Shown here piece by piece: positions 25,339 through 36,981 of a stretch of DNA of 64,000 nucleotides (its first letter is position 1; each line of letters begins with the position of its first letter). The stretch is from Gracilaria domingensis. Taxonomy: Eukaryota > Rhodophyta > Florideophyceae > Gracilariales > Gracilariaceae. The stretch spans positions 88,436-152,435 of the forward strand of contig VCMS01000035.1 of assembly GCA_022539475.1 (NCBI GenBank). The letters run 5' to 3'. Both the position numbers and the translations under genes were made by a program. The notes below the pieces were generated by a model. The model worked only from the letters and a program-made list of their open reading frames with translations. It was not told the DNA's origin and did not search any database.

Positions 25339-25821
25339 TCAAGTTGCGGCGGATTGGTGCGAGGCCCCCCCTCCGTTCCTGCTCCATGAGTCGTCACTCG
25401 TCTTCTGCTTCTTGATGGCAGGAGGGCCAGCGCTACCGACCGTGTCGCGCGCCACCTGGCGCACCCTGTTCACCACGGCAGTGCGACGCGATGAACGTCG
25501 CGCGAACGCGGCGAGCGTTAGACCGAAACCCAGGCCACGCACAAACAAAGCCAGCAGAGCCTGTACACAGTCATAAAGGTCTACTGCCTCTCTCGCTTCA
25601 CCAGACAACAGGCGATACAGGACGAGCTCAAAGTCCGCGATTTCGGCTTCAACCCGTTCCTCAATATCGGTAGCGAGATCTGCTTCGGCTTCCTCGTTAG
25701 CAACGGCATCACTACCGACCTCTTCCGCTTCATGCTCTATCAATGTGGACCGTGCACGCGGAACGGTAGGATTGTCCGTATCATCATCGGTGACCGTATC
25801 TAGAGCTTGCTTAGCAGACAT
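25339..25821 (-). CDS. Antisense ORF inside left LTR, 160 aa, unknown
   Basis: An intact frame on the strand opposite to gag-pol begins at ATG 25,821. The protein starts MSAKQALDTVTDDDTD, is acidic for its first 60 or so residues, has a hydrophobic stretch near residues 87-107 (LLALFVRGLGFGLTLAAFA), then arginines and a basic IKKQK near the end. The right LTR carries the same ORF with about seven residue changes and no stop. The older LTR at 17.6 kb has a broken homologue. I do not recognise the family. Preservation in three copies suggests a real gene of the retroelement rather than chance, but expression is unproven. Confidence 0.5.
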   Translation of the reverse strand: MSAKQALDTVTDDDTDNPTVPRARSTLIEHEAEEVGSDAVANEEAEADLATDIEERVEAEIADFELVLYRLLSGEAREAVDLYDCVQALLALFVRGLGFGLTLAAFARRSSRRTAVVNRVRQVARDTVGSAGPPAIKKQKTSDDSWSRNGGGASHQSAAT

Positions 25822-26727
25822 TTTTCAATGACCCAGGGAGGGGCTGAACTTCAGATGAAGAAAGAACCAACGTGACTCGCGGCGAGAGACGGTATCATGA
25901 GGTAGTTATACCAGGAAGCAACAGAATATCAGATGATTCTGACAAGATGCATCCAAATAACCATCACGCCAAGGAAACTTTGGCCAACCCCCATGCACCA
26001 TAACGAAGCAGCTTAAACTGACATTATGGTGTGTCATGGAATTGAGAAGTACCTAAACAAGACAACTTGTTTTATGCCCAATTAAGGAAACGTCAAGGAA
26101 ATTCGTGCTGCGCCTTGAAGGGTTGGAATATAGAAAACAAGCAACATCAGAAGACATGACAAAATCCTAGGTTCTACATAAACCCCCGAGTTGTAGCGCC
26201 AGTCTCGAACTCGACTCGGGCAGACCACTTCTCCCCTCACGACGACCCCCCAACCCTCTCTCATCCCTTTCCCTCTCTGTCGTGGACCCTCTCCTTCGGC
26301 ATCCCCACTTCCCTTTAGCACAGTCTGTGCTTCCTTGCCATCAACCTTCTCCCTCTCCCCCTTTCTTTCTCTCTACGGGCGGCTCGGTCTCCCGCCCCCC
26401 CTTCCTTGAAGTTGTAGTGTGTGGCCCTCCGTTGGGCTCGTCTGCACACTGCGACGGTTCTCATCGTACCGACGCCCTTGTTCCCCCTACGAACGTGGGA
26501 CGTGCGGTGCATCTGCTAGCTACTTGGCCTGCGTCTCTGTCGTCGGTTGCTGATTTCGACGTGAACATTGAGACAGGCCTTGTTGCTCTAGTTCTGTTGT
26601 TCGGCTGTTGCGTTTATCGCTGAGCTACCGTATTATCTTTTGCCGTTCAGACTGGAACTCTCGGGCATTTGATGTGTTGCTCTTCTTGGGTTTGTCACCA
26701 CCCGCACCGTTCCGTTTAATTACGAAA

Positions 26728-29339
26728 AATGGCGTCCACATGGTACTCTCGAGGAGGGTCTGGTTCTCCTGATTCTGGTGTGATTTCCTTCGATGGTTCT
26801 GCCGTCGACGTAAGGAAGTTCTGTTTTACTTTGAGAATGTCGCTAGCCCCAACGAAGAGGATAGTGTTCGGGCTATGAGTTGCTCGGCTATCTTGAGGGT
26901 GAAGCGTTTGACTTCTACTATGACAACTATGCTGTTGATGGCTCTCTTTCGAATGAAGCGAAGGACTATCAGAATGTAAAGCTTGCTTTGATCGAACGTT
27001 TCGGTGCAATCAAGGAACCGGCGGAGAGGATTCGTCGGGCAGTTTCGGCGCGTTTAGATTACGTCGATCTGCTAGGGTCCTTGAAGAAGATGGAATCTTT
27101 CTTCGAACAGGCAGGTTTTTACTCGAAGGCTAAATTCGGGGTACTACAAAACGCCGTCATGGAGTTTGCAGATCTTGCGCAGTTCGTCATATTCCGTGGA
27201 GCAGATGACTATGAATCGTTGAAGGCCCTCGTTAAGGACTTTGTTGGCGGAAAGAAAGCTCTCGGGTCGTATTGTACCCTCAACGCTTTCCCGCCGGTGA
27301 AGCATATTCTTCAAAGTTCTAAGGAGCCTGCTCGTACAAGTCCGCTGGATTCGAAAGTTGATCAGTTGGCCGACCAGATGGCACAGTTGCACCTCTTAGT
27401 GAAGAAGACTCAGAGTGCTGCGACTGCCACCGGACGTCAGGATACGGAAAGAGTTTGTTCGTATTGCAGCCAACCCAGTCACTTTGCGGCACGTTGTGAA
27501 CTTAATCCACATCGAGGCACACGATGTGGTAATTGTGGCAAGTTAGGTCACCCTACAGCTACGTGCTGGAGGAAGAATAACACCAATGTTGTGCGAAAAG
27601 TTGCATTTGAAGATGTGAAGTCCGAATCAGAGAGAGAAAAGTCGCTGAGTCAGAAACGAGGTTCCCAAGACACAGGCGAGAACCAAGTCTCAGTTGTGAT
27701 TGCTGATCCTTCTGATGATGAAGATCCCGTTACAACCGCAAAAAGAGACGCGGAAGGGGAGCCTCTGCCCAAGCAACCACGAACTGGCCCTCTCTCAGGG
27801 ATTTCTCCCGTAATGTTTCCCGACTCCCACACTACCAGGACTGCCTCCGAGCGAGCCAAAGACCCTCCCAAGAAGTCGACAAGGACTAGGAAAGGCACTG
27901 GGAAGAAGTCTAAAAGGAAGTCCCGGAGAGTAAAGATCCAAGAACACGTTGGGAAATATAACATTTACGAAGAATTGGCGAAAGCCCCTTCTGGCATCAC
28001 TTTTAGTCAATTAGTCCGCGGCGATGCGGACGAGGCTCAGAAAGACATTCGTCGAATTCTCTCCGGAGGTCTTTCGTCAAGGCGTGTCAGCTACGCTCAT
28101 ACTCATTCACTCCGTCAGACTCTCAAAGTGGTGAATGTTACTGTCTATGGCACTAGTTCCCAGGCGCTGCTGGACTCTTGTGCTATCCCTAATCTTATGT
28201 CTATTGCGTTATGCAACCGGTTATCTTTGGAGATGAAACCGTCGAGTAGGAGGATTGTCGTTGCAGACGGGACCAAATCCCTAGTTCGCGGAAGCCTGCA
28301 CGATGTTCCCCTCGAGTTTGGTTCTCTCCGTATCCCGTTGGATTTCCTGGTCGATGAGAAGCCTCCCTTCAATTGGATTGTTGGTTGTCTTGCTCTTGAG
28401 TCCCTCCAAGCCTGCTTGGACCTCGGTACTCAGCAAGTGTCTATGCAATTTGACGGCGCATCTGTTGTTTTACCTCTCGATTACCATCGCCCTGGTGTAG
28501 TGTTCGACGAAGAGGATGAACACACCGACAGTGAGGATTTTACTTCCGCTTCAGAGTCGTTCTTCTCTTACGACGAAGGATACGCGATCGCTTTCTCGAA
28601 AGGCAAATTTGACACGTCAGTATATGCTTTGAATACTAAGAATGAAGAACAAGACTCCTTACAAGCACCCGAAGAGGAATCTACGAGTGAACTGGAGAAT
28701 ATTGGTGCTCCGAGTCTCGGTCAGGAGGGCCCCTCCCCTGCTGATCCTCAGGATTTGGAGGAAGGCATTAGGCAATTGCGTGTGAATGATGTTGAACCGG
28801 AACCTGCTATTACTACTCCTCACGCCCCTGTGGAAGCAAATAGAGAATTTGAGAACGGTGAAGAATCGGAGGAAAGCGCAGTCGACGACGACTCCGAAGG
28901 CTCTCCATCAGATGAAGAGCATGAACGCGATGTCGTTGTCCCAGTCAGGGATGACGTTGTTCTTCTACGAGCCGAAGATGTGAGACGACACCCTGATTAT
29001 CTTATCTTTCAAGTCTACCGTCGTTATCCTCAGCCAACCGACGGAGACCAACTCCACCCTCACACCTCCGAACTCCCGTACGGAGAAATGGGTGTCCTAG
29101 AGCTGAATAACGGTTCCGAACCAGTGGTTCGTTTCGGAGTAGGCTGGCCTATACCCACACCGGCTGATGAAGACCCATTCGCGGTTCCATCGCAAATTGA
29201 AGCTCATGAAGACCATGTCATGGTTATAAGTCTTGACAACAGCAACGAAGAGGCCGATGAACAGCTGAGCGGTCCAGCTGAGCCGAGTGACGATCAGCGC
29301 CACTCGGTCTATCACGCCCCGAATCCCTCGTCCTTTTAG
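26728..29339 (+). pseudogene. gag-pro: Gypsy Gag-protease region
   Basis: The ATG at 26,728 lies within the last 13 bases of the LTR. The N-terminal part needs two frame changes before 26,880, after which the frame is open for 819 codons. Two CCHC zinc knuckles (CSYCSQPSHFAARC and CGNCGKLGHPTATC, near 27,456-27,572) mark nucleocapsid, which packages element RNA. An aspartic protease follows near 28,165: LLDSCAIPNLMS at the active site, and IVGCLALESL as the later flap/hydrophobic motif. The usual D-S/T-G triad is D-S-C here. A long acidic tail ends at a TAG (29,337-29,339). The next ORF is in the same frame. Confidence 0.85.
26741..26760 (+). promoter_or_regulatory. Probable primer-binding site
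   Basis: The bases TGGTACTCTCGAGGAGGG directly follow the LTR's terminal CA. TGG is the expected complement of a tRNA CCA end. I cannot name the tRNA. The site lies inside the gag reading frame. Confidence 0.6.
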
Positions 29340-29815
29340 AGTTCCACGACAGACACTAGCCTTCAACCACCTGATCCTCCCCTTTTGTCATCTGGCAATG
29401 ATGGAGAAGATGAAGAGAGGAACTCTAGAGGGGACGACGAAGAAGATGAAGATTGTGTAGTAGTAGAAGCAGAAGTTCATGAAGCAGAAGTAGGTGTAGA
29501 AGAGGAAGTAGCGAATAATGGAAATGAAGATGATCATGACGAGGATGAAGACGGTTCCTCACCAGAAGAAGACGAACTGTCTGGTACCCCTCTCTCCCAC
29601 GACCCTGTCCTCACAATCCCGATTACGGACGAGGTCACTTTGCTACCACATGAGGAAGGGGAACTTATCAGCGACTTTCTTTTGGTTCGTGTCCAGATTC
29701 GGTACCCTGTGCCCACTCCAGGGCACCCCCCTCACTTTGGCGAGCACAACATGCCTTTTGGTCGTACCGAGCTACTGGAGGAGGATGAAGATGGCCGTTA
29801 CGTGATTGCTCTCGA
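28920..29815 (+). repeat. Duplicated acidic-linker domain in the polyprotein, flanking the gag-pol stop
   Basis: Two segments share a pattern: the first near 28,950-29,170 (DDVVLLRAEDV, DYLIFQVYRRYPQPT, LPYGEMGVLE) and the second near 29,625-29,815 (DEVTLLPHEEG, DFLLVRVQIRYPVPT, MPFGRTELLE). Spacing and order of hydrophobic positions are the same. The amber stop and a very acidic stretch lie between them. Function unknown. Confidence 0.65.
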
Positions 29816-32359
29816 GGAAGAGCTCCCTCAAGAAGAGTTCTCGACGCAGGTCCCCCCACTACCTGTTGGAGAGTTGGAAGATCAATCCAGCCCCTCGCAG
29901 GCAGAGCCGCGTACAACTGGCTCTTGTGAAGGACACTCTAGTTCACGTGATAGTGAGCCGACGGTTGCGTGTCCCGCTCCTGGGATCGATTACTCCCTGT
30001 TAGTTCCTGTCGCAACTGATGGCAACGGTCGTACACTGGATCGAAGAGATTACCGTCCTGCCACGAGTCACGAAGAAGTCATCCTCCAAAGGGTTTCACA
30101 CTTGCCCAGCGGGGAGCAACAGGAACTACTTCGTGTTTTACTTGACCTTGATGTGGTTGCCTGGTCTTTGTATGATCTTCGACCGGCAAATGTACCAGTC
30201 ATGCATGAATTCTCACCGACGACCCAGACTCCGATACACTCAAGAGTTCGTAGGCTTCAGCCGCGACATAATAAAGTCGTCAAGAAGGAACTCGGCAAGA
30301 TGCTTGACGCTGGAATAATCAAACCTTGTACATCGGCATGGTCCTTTCCGATCGTCATTGCGACCAAAAAGGATGGCAAGCCGAGGTTCTGTGTGGACTA
30401 CCGAGCTCTGAACCAAGTTATGAAAGCGGAGAGATGGCCCTTACCTCATATTGAACAAATCTTTGATGACTTGGGCGGCTGTTCGTTTTTCACTACGCTT
30501 GACCTTTTCTCTGGGTACTGGCAGATCAGAATTTCACCTCGGTGTAAGGAGATGACCACCTTCGTTTGCCGTCAAGGAACCCATCAGTTCGAGGTTATGC
30601 CGTTCGGCTTGATGAACGCCCCCTCTACATTCCAAAGAATGATGGACTCTATCCTCAATAAGTATCCGTTTGTAAGGGTCTATCTGGACGACGTGGTCAT
30701 CTATTCAAAAACCTTAGAGGATCACGTCGAGCACATCAAGTTGGTACTAAGGACAATTGCCTCGCATGGGTTGAAGTTGAAGATTTCTAAGTGCGACTTT
30801 GCCCACCCCGAGATCGAACTCCTCGGACATGTTGTCGACCAGAACGGAGTTGCAGTGGACGTGAAGAAAATCGAGGACATCAAGGCGGCTCCGATCCCTA
30901 GGACGACCACTGAACTGAGGAGCTTCCTTGGTCTTGCTGGCTACTACCGCCGGTTTATCACGCACTTCGCCAAAACTTCAGCAGTTCTCCACGCAGCAAC
31001 GTCCGGAAATCGGAAGCTGGAGTTCAACGATGAGATGGTTGAAGCCTTCAAAGATCTGAAGGAGAAGCTAACCAGTCTACTAGTGTTGGCCTTTCCCGAC
31101 TTCAACAGTCCATTTCGAGTCGAAACTGATGCTTCTTCAGTTGCTTTAGGCGCCGTTCTCGCTCAGAAAAAATCTGATGGCATGTTTCACCCAATTCAAT
31201 ATGCCAACCGGACTATGACTGCAGCTGAAAGGAACTACGGGGTCTGTGAGCAGGAAGCGCTTGCTGTCATCTTCGCGTTCAAGAAATTTCGTCCATACCT
31301 TCTTGGATCAGAGCCGTTTCAGTTGATTACAGACCATCAGGCGCTGAAGTATGCGTTTCAGAAGAAAGACGTACATGGGCCATTGGCCAGGTGGCTCGAT
31401 TTCCTAGCTGAATACGAGTTCGAGGTTGTTTACCGCTCAGGGGATAAGAATTGTGCTGCTGATTATCTTTCTCGCTACTCCATGATAAGGGGGCATCATG
31501 CTCCAAAGGTGGCGACTACTGTTTCTTCCCCTACATGTAAAGCTTTCTCAGGCCTCGAACCCTATTATGCAAATATTGGTCGATATTTGAGTGACCTTCC
31601 GGTCGATGAGCCCAACTCGAGCCTCAGAGGGGCGGTCAGAAGGAATTCTAAGAAGTTCATGGTATGGAATGGGCAGTTGCATCGCAGAATGGGGTCGGGG
31701 CTACGGCTCCTTTCTAACGCCAACGAAAGGCGTAAACTCTTGAAAACATTTCATGACGACGTGGGACACTGGGATGTCAGGGCGACCAGAAGGCACGTCA
31801 TTGATCGATTTTGGTGGCCTAATATTCACTCTGATGTCGCAACCTACGTCAAGAGTTGTGATGGCTGCCAGTTCATGGAAACTTTTCTTGCTTACCGAGC
31901 GGGGCAACGAGCTCCGCTGACGGATATCTCTCACACGTTTTCAATTGATTTCGCGGGACCTCTGAGGGTGACAAGGAATGGAAATAGATTCTTGCTCATC
32001 GGGGTCGAACACCTCATGGGATGGCCCATCGCAGTGGCAACTCGAACATTTACTGCAGTCGACGTAGTCAACTCTATCAGAAGGGAGATTGTCACCCCCT
32101 TCGGCTATCCCCGCACGATTGTCTCCGATAACGCTACCTCCTTTCTCGCGTCAGGCGTTCAAGCTTATCTAATGCGTCATGATATCACTCTCAAGCCAGT
32201 GCTCGCATATGCACCTATGTCTAATGGACGCGCAGAAAGAATGGTAGGGACGATCAAGAGGGCGATCGCGAAAACGATTCATGATCAGAACTCTGATTGG
32301 GATGAACCACTCCCGGGGGTCCTCTATGGTTATCGCACTCAACAAATGGCCGAAGGATA
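29340..32359 (+). pseudogene. pol: Gypsy reverse transcriptase, RNase H and integrase (5' part), interrupted
   Basis: The frame continues directly from the amber codon. RT is intact with the catalytic VYLDDVVIYS motif near 30,680. RNase H shows ETDASS and TDHQAL. Integrase has an HHCC finger (GHWDVRATRRH ... CDGCQ, near 31,760-31,870) and a DDE triad: SIDFAGPL, VSDNATSF and GRAERMVGTIK. The frame is cut after MAEG at 32,357 by the DNA transposon and resumes at 47,445. All catalytic residues lie before the break, but the C-terminal domain is displaced, so no functional integrase is made from this copy. Confidence 0.92.
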
Positions 32360-34600
32360 CGTCTGTGTTCTGCAAAGTGGAATATAGTCTGTTCGCTTTG
32401 GAAACTAAGCTAGGTTTTGGGCTATTTGGGGCGCGCGAGGGGGTGGCAGAGGCTGGCACTCAAAAAAATAAGAAATTTTGGAATATTAAATTCCATCCCT
32501 CGCAGGTTAATGCTTGGGTCTCCTAGTTTTCGTAGAGGTTCTGCCTTTTTGCACCACCCCATGCGCTCTTTTCCGAGACCCTCTCTCGAGTCTGCGCTCG
32601 TGCTAGTTTGCGTTTCCATTTTCCTCTGAGTTGCGATGAAAATCACAACTCATCCCACCTCAATCATCCCAACGTTCCTTCTCATCCAAACCGCAATCAC
32701 TCTTCACTCATTTTTCGCCCATCCTGCGTTCGGATCCTTCCTCTCCGTCTCCCCAAAAGCTTTTCTGTAGATGTACGGGTAGCAACCCTCCCCATTTCCC
32801 GTACACCCTCGTCGCCCAAAAACAGCTTCCCATTCCTCCCCATCCTTCTCTCCTTATGCGCCGCCAGGTTTCGTTCGTCCGTTCCCAGTGCCATGCCCTA
32901 CGTTAAAACCCAGTCAACACCGGAGCCTCGATTGCTTCCTGTGGCACCTCTTCCATCACCATCCTCTTCTCCTTACGCCTCTTCGTCAGACGGCTCCTCC
33001 GGTCCCCGAACCTACCAGCCTTCGACTTCGGTGTCAAAAAGGACTCCTTCTGTGCCGCAACCCTTCCCGCACTTCCCATCTCTGTCCTTCCTTCTACATC
33101 CAATTTCAACATCCTTTCCTCCACCAACCCTTGTCTTGTGCAGAACACTTTCACCGCCTTCTCCAGCACGTCTATCACGCTTCTAAGGACCATAAGCTTC
33201 TCTTGCAACTCATCTAGGCCTCCTGGCGCACATTATAGTACACCATACACATTTTATCTCATCTCCATCTCTTAAACGAACAAAAAACTGCGCAGGATTA
33301 ATATCTTCTCAACCGTAGGCTCACTATCAACCCCACTCAGCAGCACACCGCCCATTTCAATCATAGTATTCACAACCAAATAGTAAAAGTACAATCCATA
33401 ACATTGCCAGGCTTGCTTTTATCTTTGTCACCAAAAAAATCTTTGTGCGTTTTTCTCCGCAAACCGTTTTCAATCTTTAACGTCCTTTGAAGCATGGATA
33501 TTTTGCCATTTGTTATAACCACCTCCACCTTCCATTTTACCTACGTCTACGCTTAACCATCATTTGTCCTTTTCTTCACGCATATACAGTCTTTATCTGC
33601 CAAGTACTTGTTGTTTGACATTTGAACGGCCTTTGCAATGGCGTCAAAGGTACCTCTCTCTCATCCAATGACGTATGACGATCATTGTCTTTACCGTATT
33701 CGTTAGACGTAATTAAAACCCGGGCTCTTACTAGATCAAAGAAGTCAATGCGATACCATGCAAGCAAGGAGAGTTAAGCTATTCGGCCTTCTGAGCTTGT
33801 CGCACACTTTCTTTTGTTCACCTGAATTCGTCCCCTTCCTCTTATAGAAGTTCTCATCGGACGATCTTCTGTACAAACCCCCATCTTTCACTAGTTAATG
33901 CCCACTAATTATCTTCCTACAATATCATTAAATACGGTTTTTAACCACCTTGCCTTGACCCGGATTAATCTCCCATCGAAGGTTGGGAAAACGTTAAAGC
34001 CGCTCTCAACAATTCACAATTCTCTTTCAAGTTGTAGAGGGCAGCGCCGCTTCTTTTCAATGGTCGTTGTTTCTCAGAGTGCCATGCAATAAGTTGTTAG
34101 TCGTTGTAGTGGCACATGCGTCAGTGATAAGATCGTTAGAGGCATGGGTTGCGGATGTTGATTGGTGGTCGAGCGTGGACGATGAGTGCTACTGACGGAA
34201 TGGAGAGGATTGTAAAGCAGAAATGTTTGGCTGTGCTCCGAAGCATCTGTGAACTATTTTAGCCGATTCATTATATACTCCTGTTCTACAGCTGAATGCA
34301 GACTCCTTTCGTGCCGTTATGAACGGTTTATGATACAGTTGGTTGTTGTTGTGTTGCTAGTAGACGTATACTCGCAGAGATTGGAATGCAAGTGAGCAGG
34401 ACGATGCAAGGAGCTGCAGATGGTTTTCGTTTTGTGTAGCAAAGACATAGTCTACATGTGGTGGACTGCGGGACGTAAGTAGTACGACGGGGACGAGCTT
34501 CTGTGTGCTTGCTCTCCTGCAAAGCACGGCGAGCACAATGGCTCGGATGTTTTATGGCAGTTAAAAGTGGAGAGTCATAGTTTAACTTCTAGTTTGAACG
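32360..34600. other. Left arm of the 15-kb transposon, no gene recognised
   Basis: ORFs of 192 codons (plus, 32,608-33,186) and 101 codons (minus, 32,903-33,208) overlap. The minus one starts with a leucine-rich helical-looking stretch (KLMVLRSVIDVLEKAVKVF) and may be an exon remnant of another captured gene. Nothing is certain. Confidence 0.4.
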
Positions 34601-34960
34601 GTTGAAATCAAACTCAACTACGCTTATAAGGTTAAAGATCTCGAGCACTGGAGTCTTCTCAAAATCACGGAGAAGAACTCGCATGAGCGTGGAGTCAACA
34701 TTGCGCACGGCCAACGTTGGTGCTCTTCACTTGTCAAATGAGCGCGAGAGCGAAATGTACGTGCACGCACCGACGCGCACGTGTATAAATTTTGTACTGA
34801 AAAGGGTCCGAAAGATAGGCGGTACAGAAACGCCACGTGCGCGCCACCAGCACAGCGCCGCTGTCTGCTCGGCAACAATCGATCAAACAGCGCCCATTCG
34901 CATCTGCGGTATCGCTCGCCGCACGCTCGCGAGCTGCTCATCACCGCCAGGCGAACACCA

Positions 34961-35310
34961 TGGGCGCCTCCGCCTCCATGCACGCCACGCGCGACGCCGC
35001 GTGGGAGCCCAACATTTCGCACCTGCAGAGAGTAACCGGGCTGGACCGCGCCGCACTGCGCACGTCGCGGGACTGGAAAATTGACTACAGCATGTAGGTC
35101 AGGGAGTGCGAGCAGATTCAACAGCGCTTTCGAGCCAACGCTTGCGGAGAATAGTATGGAGGAGCTGTTTAGTATGAGACACCCGGATCCTTACATTCCG
35201 ATCTATAAGCCGGGCTCTTCTAGCTACCAACAAAATGTGCCGCCGCCTCCGGAGGTATGTTTTGCCCTTTGGCTGCGCGTCGCTGCCGTCCTCATTGCGT
35301 GCTTTTGCTA
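34961..35310 (+). pseudogene. Possible captured exon fragment, unknown
   Basis: A frame from ATG 34,961 (MGASASMHATRDAAWEPNIS) ends at a TAG near 35,096. After a frame change, 35,155-35,253 reads MEELFSMRHPDPYIPIYKPG and SYQQNVPPPPE up to a good donor GTATGT, with a candidate acceptor TTGCTAG at 35,310. The exon-intron look suggests a further captured gene. I cannot identify it. Confidence 0.3.
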
Positions 35311-35544
35311 GCTCGCTTGCGTTCGATTCTGTGTCACTGTTTTGTTATCTTACCCACATGTCCATGCCCTCACCACATGAAGCAATTCAGTAGTTCAGTA
35401 CCAAAGATTCAACCGTAGAAGAAAACCACAGTGCTTCATCAACGTTTTTGTCATCTTGTACACATCATCTTGGACAACACCATCCCCCGCCGTTTCCCTT
35501 CCGAGAGTCCCCGCGGAGCCCTCGAAAAAAAACGACAACCACAA

Positions 35545-36870
35545 TCATTGGTGCCAAATCTTCACCAGCTTATCCTTGTCCGCAGAAACAGCTCTCTTCC
35601 CATCCGTACCCCAATCCACCGTGAACACCTCATCACTATGTCCCGGCAGATCCATCTTAAATGTTTTCGTCCCCACATCCCCAAACCTTGCACGTACTAT
35701 TCTTCGAACCGCTCATCAACAACCGTACATCCGCCGACTAAACCACTCGATAAACGGCCGCAACATGTCCGCGGAACGTGAAGCAAAACTTGCCAGTCTT
35801 GCCATCCCAAAGTCTTACATTCTTGTCAAAACTGGCCGACGCGATATACCGCCCATCCGGACTGAACGCCACGCATTTGACCAGCTGCTGATGGAGGGTC
35901 ATGCGCGAAATGGGATGTATGCTCTTGGTGCGTTTCCAAACGTCTTCCCACAGCATCAAAGTGAAATGATCGGACCCACTCACCATAAGTTCCTTCCCGC
36001 CCGTACTTTGCCGTTTCACCTTTTCATAGCGCTCCAACGCCTCTTCTCGCGACCACTTGAGCGGCATGTATCCGTTCTGCTCGTCCAGAGATGCAGACGC
36101 ACCGCACTTGAGCACGTAGTCGGTAGAAAGCGTGATGGAATTCACCCAGTGACCATGTGCATTTATAGTAGACAAAGGTAAGCCAGTATCAGCATTCCAG
36201 ATATTTATACTACGATCCTGAGAAGCAGAATAGATAAAACCGTCTCCACTCCACACGGCAGTCGTGACGGCAGCTGTATGTCGCGCGAGCATCTTGACCG
36301 CGCTCATGCTAGCCACGTTCCAAATCTTCAACGTAGCATCCTTCGAAGCAGACAGCACCAAACAACATCTTTCATCCAAATGATACGGCTTCCAACACAA
36401 ATCCGTCACCCATTTGCGATGGGAAGCCAAGCTCTCACCAGTTCCTTTCTCAACGTCCCAGATCCACACCCGACCGTCCTTCGAAGCAGAATCCAATCGA
36501 CTCCCCTCTGTAGAAAACGCCAACGCCAGCACTCAATCGCGATGACCGACCAAGGAAAGCTTCGGCAACTGCGCCTCCGCACTCCACAATCTGACGGTAG
36601 TATCGCCAGAACCCGTCGCTATCAAGCGACAATCCGGCGAGAAACACGCCGTCGGCGCCATCCGACTGCATCGCGCGCCGCCCAACTCGGCGAAGAAGAC
36701 CGTGCAGCAGAGGACGCGGTATGACAGACTCTCACCGACGACGCCGCCGTGCACGTGGCACGTGACGCGTGTATTCGCGCAGACATACACAGCGGTAGCG
36801 GCCCCAGCCTGTGGCCCACTTGGCACGGAGGCGAGTCACGACGCCTCCTCCAGCTGACTATTGGCAATGA
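35545..36870 (-). pseudogene. NLE1: Captured Notchless/NLE1 WD40 gene copy, decayed
   Basis: Minus-strand WD40 repeats match Notchless, a nucleolar factor that recruits the AAA ATPase Rea1/Midasin to pre-60S ribosomes. Visible blocks include [55 protein letters not shown], and the NLE-specific ALERYEKVK insert followed by LMVSGSDHFTLMLWE, VAFSPDGRYIASASFDKNVRLWDGKTGKF and a last blade ending KLVKIWHQ. It is dead: a TGA at 36,533-36,535 and a TAG at 35,738-35,740 each replace a conserved tryptophan, and one extra G near 35,680 shifts the frame. The N-terminal Nle domain is not recognisable. It lies head to head with the phytol kinase fragment. Confidence 0.85.
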
Positions 36871-36981
36871 TCGCAGCTGCCGATTCAGGTGCTGACCTCC
36901 GCAGTCCGCCAACATCTGCCGACGCCGCGCCTCTGTCGCGCGCCGCGTCGCACCCTCACGGTGTGCGCGCGGCCGTCCGCC

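Larger units (their letters stand above)
24774..26740 (+). repeat. Left LTR of gypsy element (1,967 bp)
   Basis: Begins TGTGGTGGCGG, ends GGCGTCCACA. It has three parts: a GC-rich block of about 66-bp tandem units (about 24,870-25,140, roughly four units), an antisense ORF at 25,339-25,821, and a CT-rich 3' third. The final bases contain AAAAATGG, which supplies the ATG of gag. It is about 135 bp shorter than the right LTR, close to two 66-bp units. Confidence 0.95.

Noticed and set aside
24764-25397. Long arginine/alanine-rich ORFs in all frames of the LTR GC block
   Set aside because: They follow from the 66-bp GC-rich tandem repeats.
34602-35121. Overlapping 160 and 165 codon ORFs on both strands
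   Set aside because: Compositional artefacts; only the short exon-like stretch at 34,961-35,253 looked protein-like.
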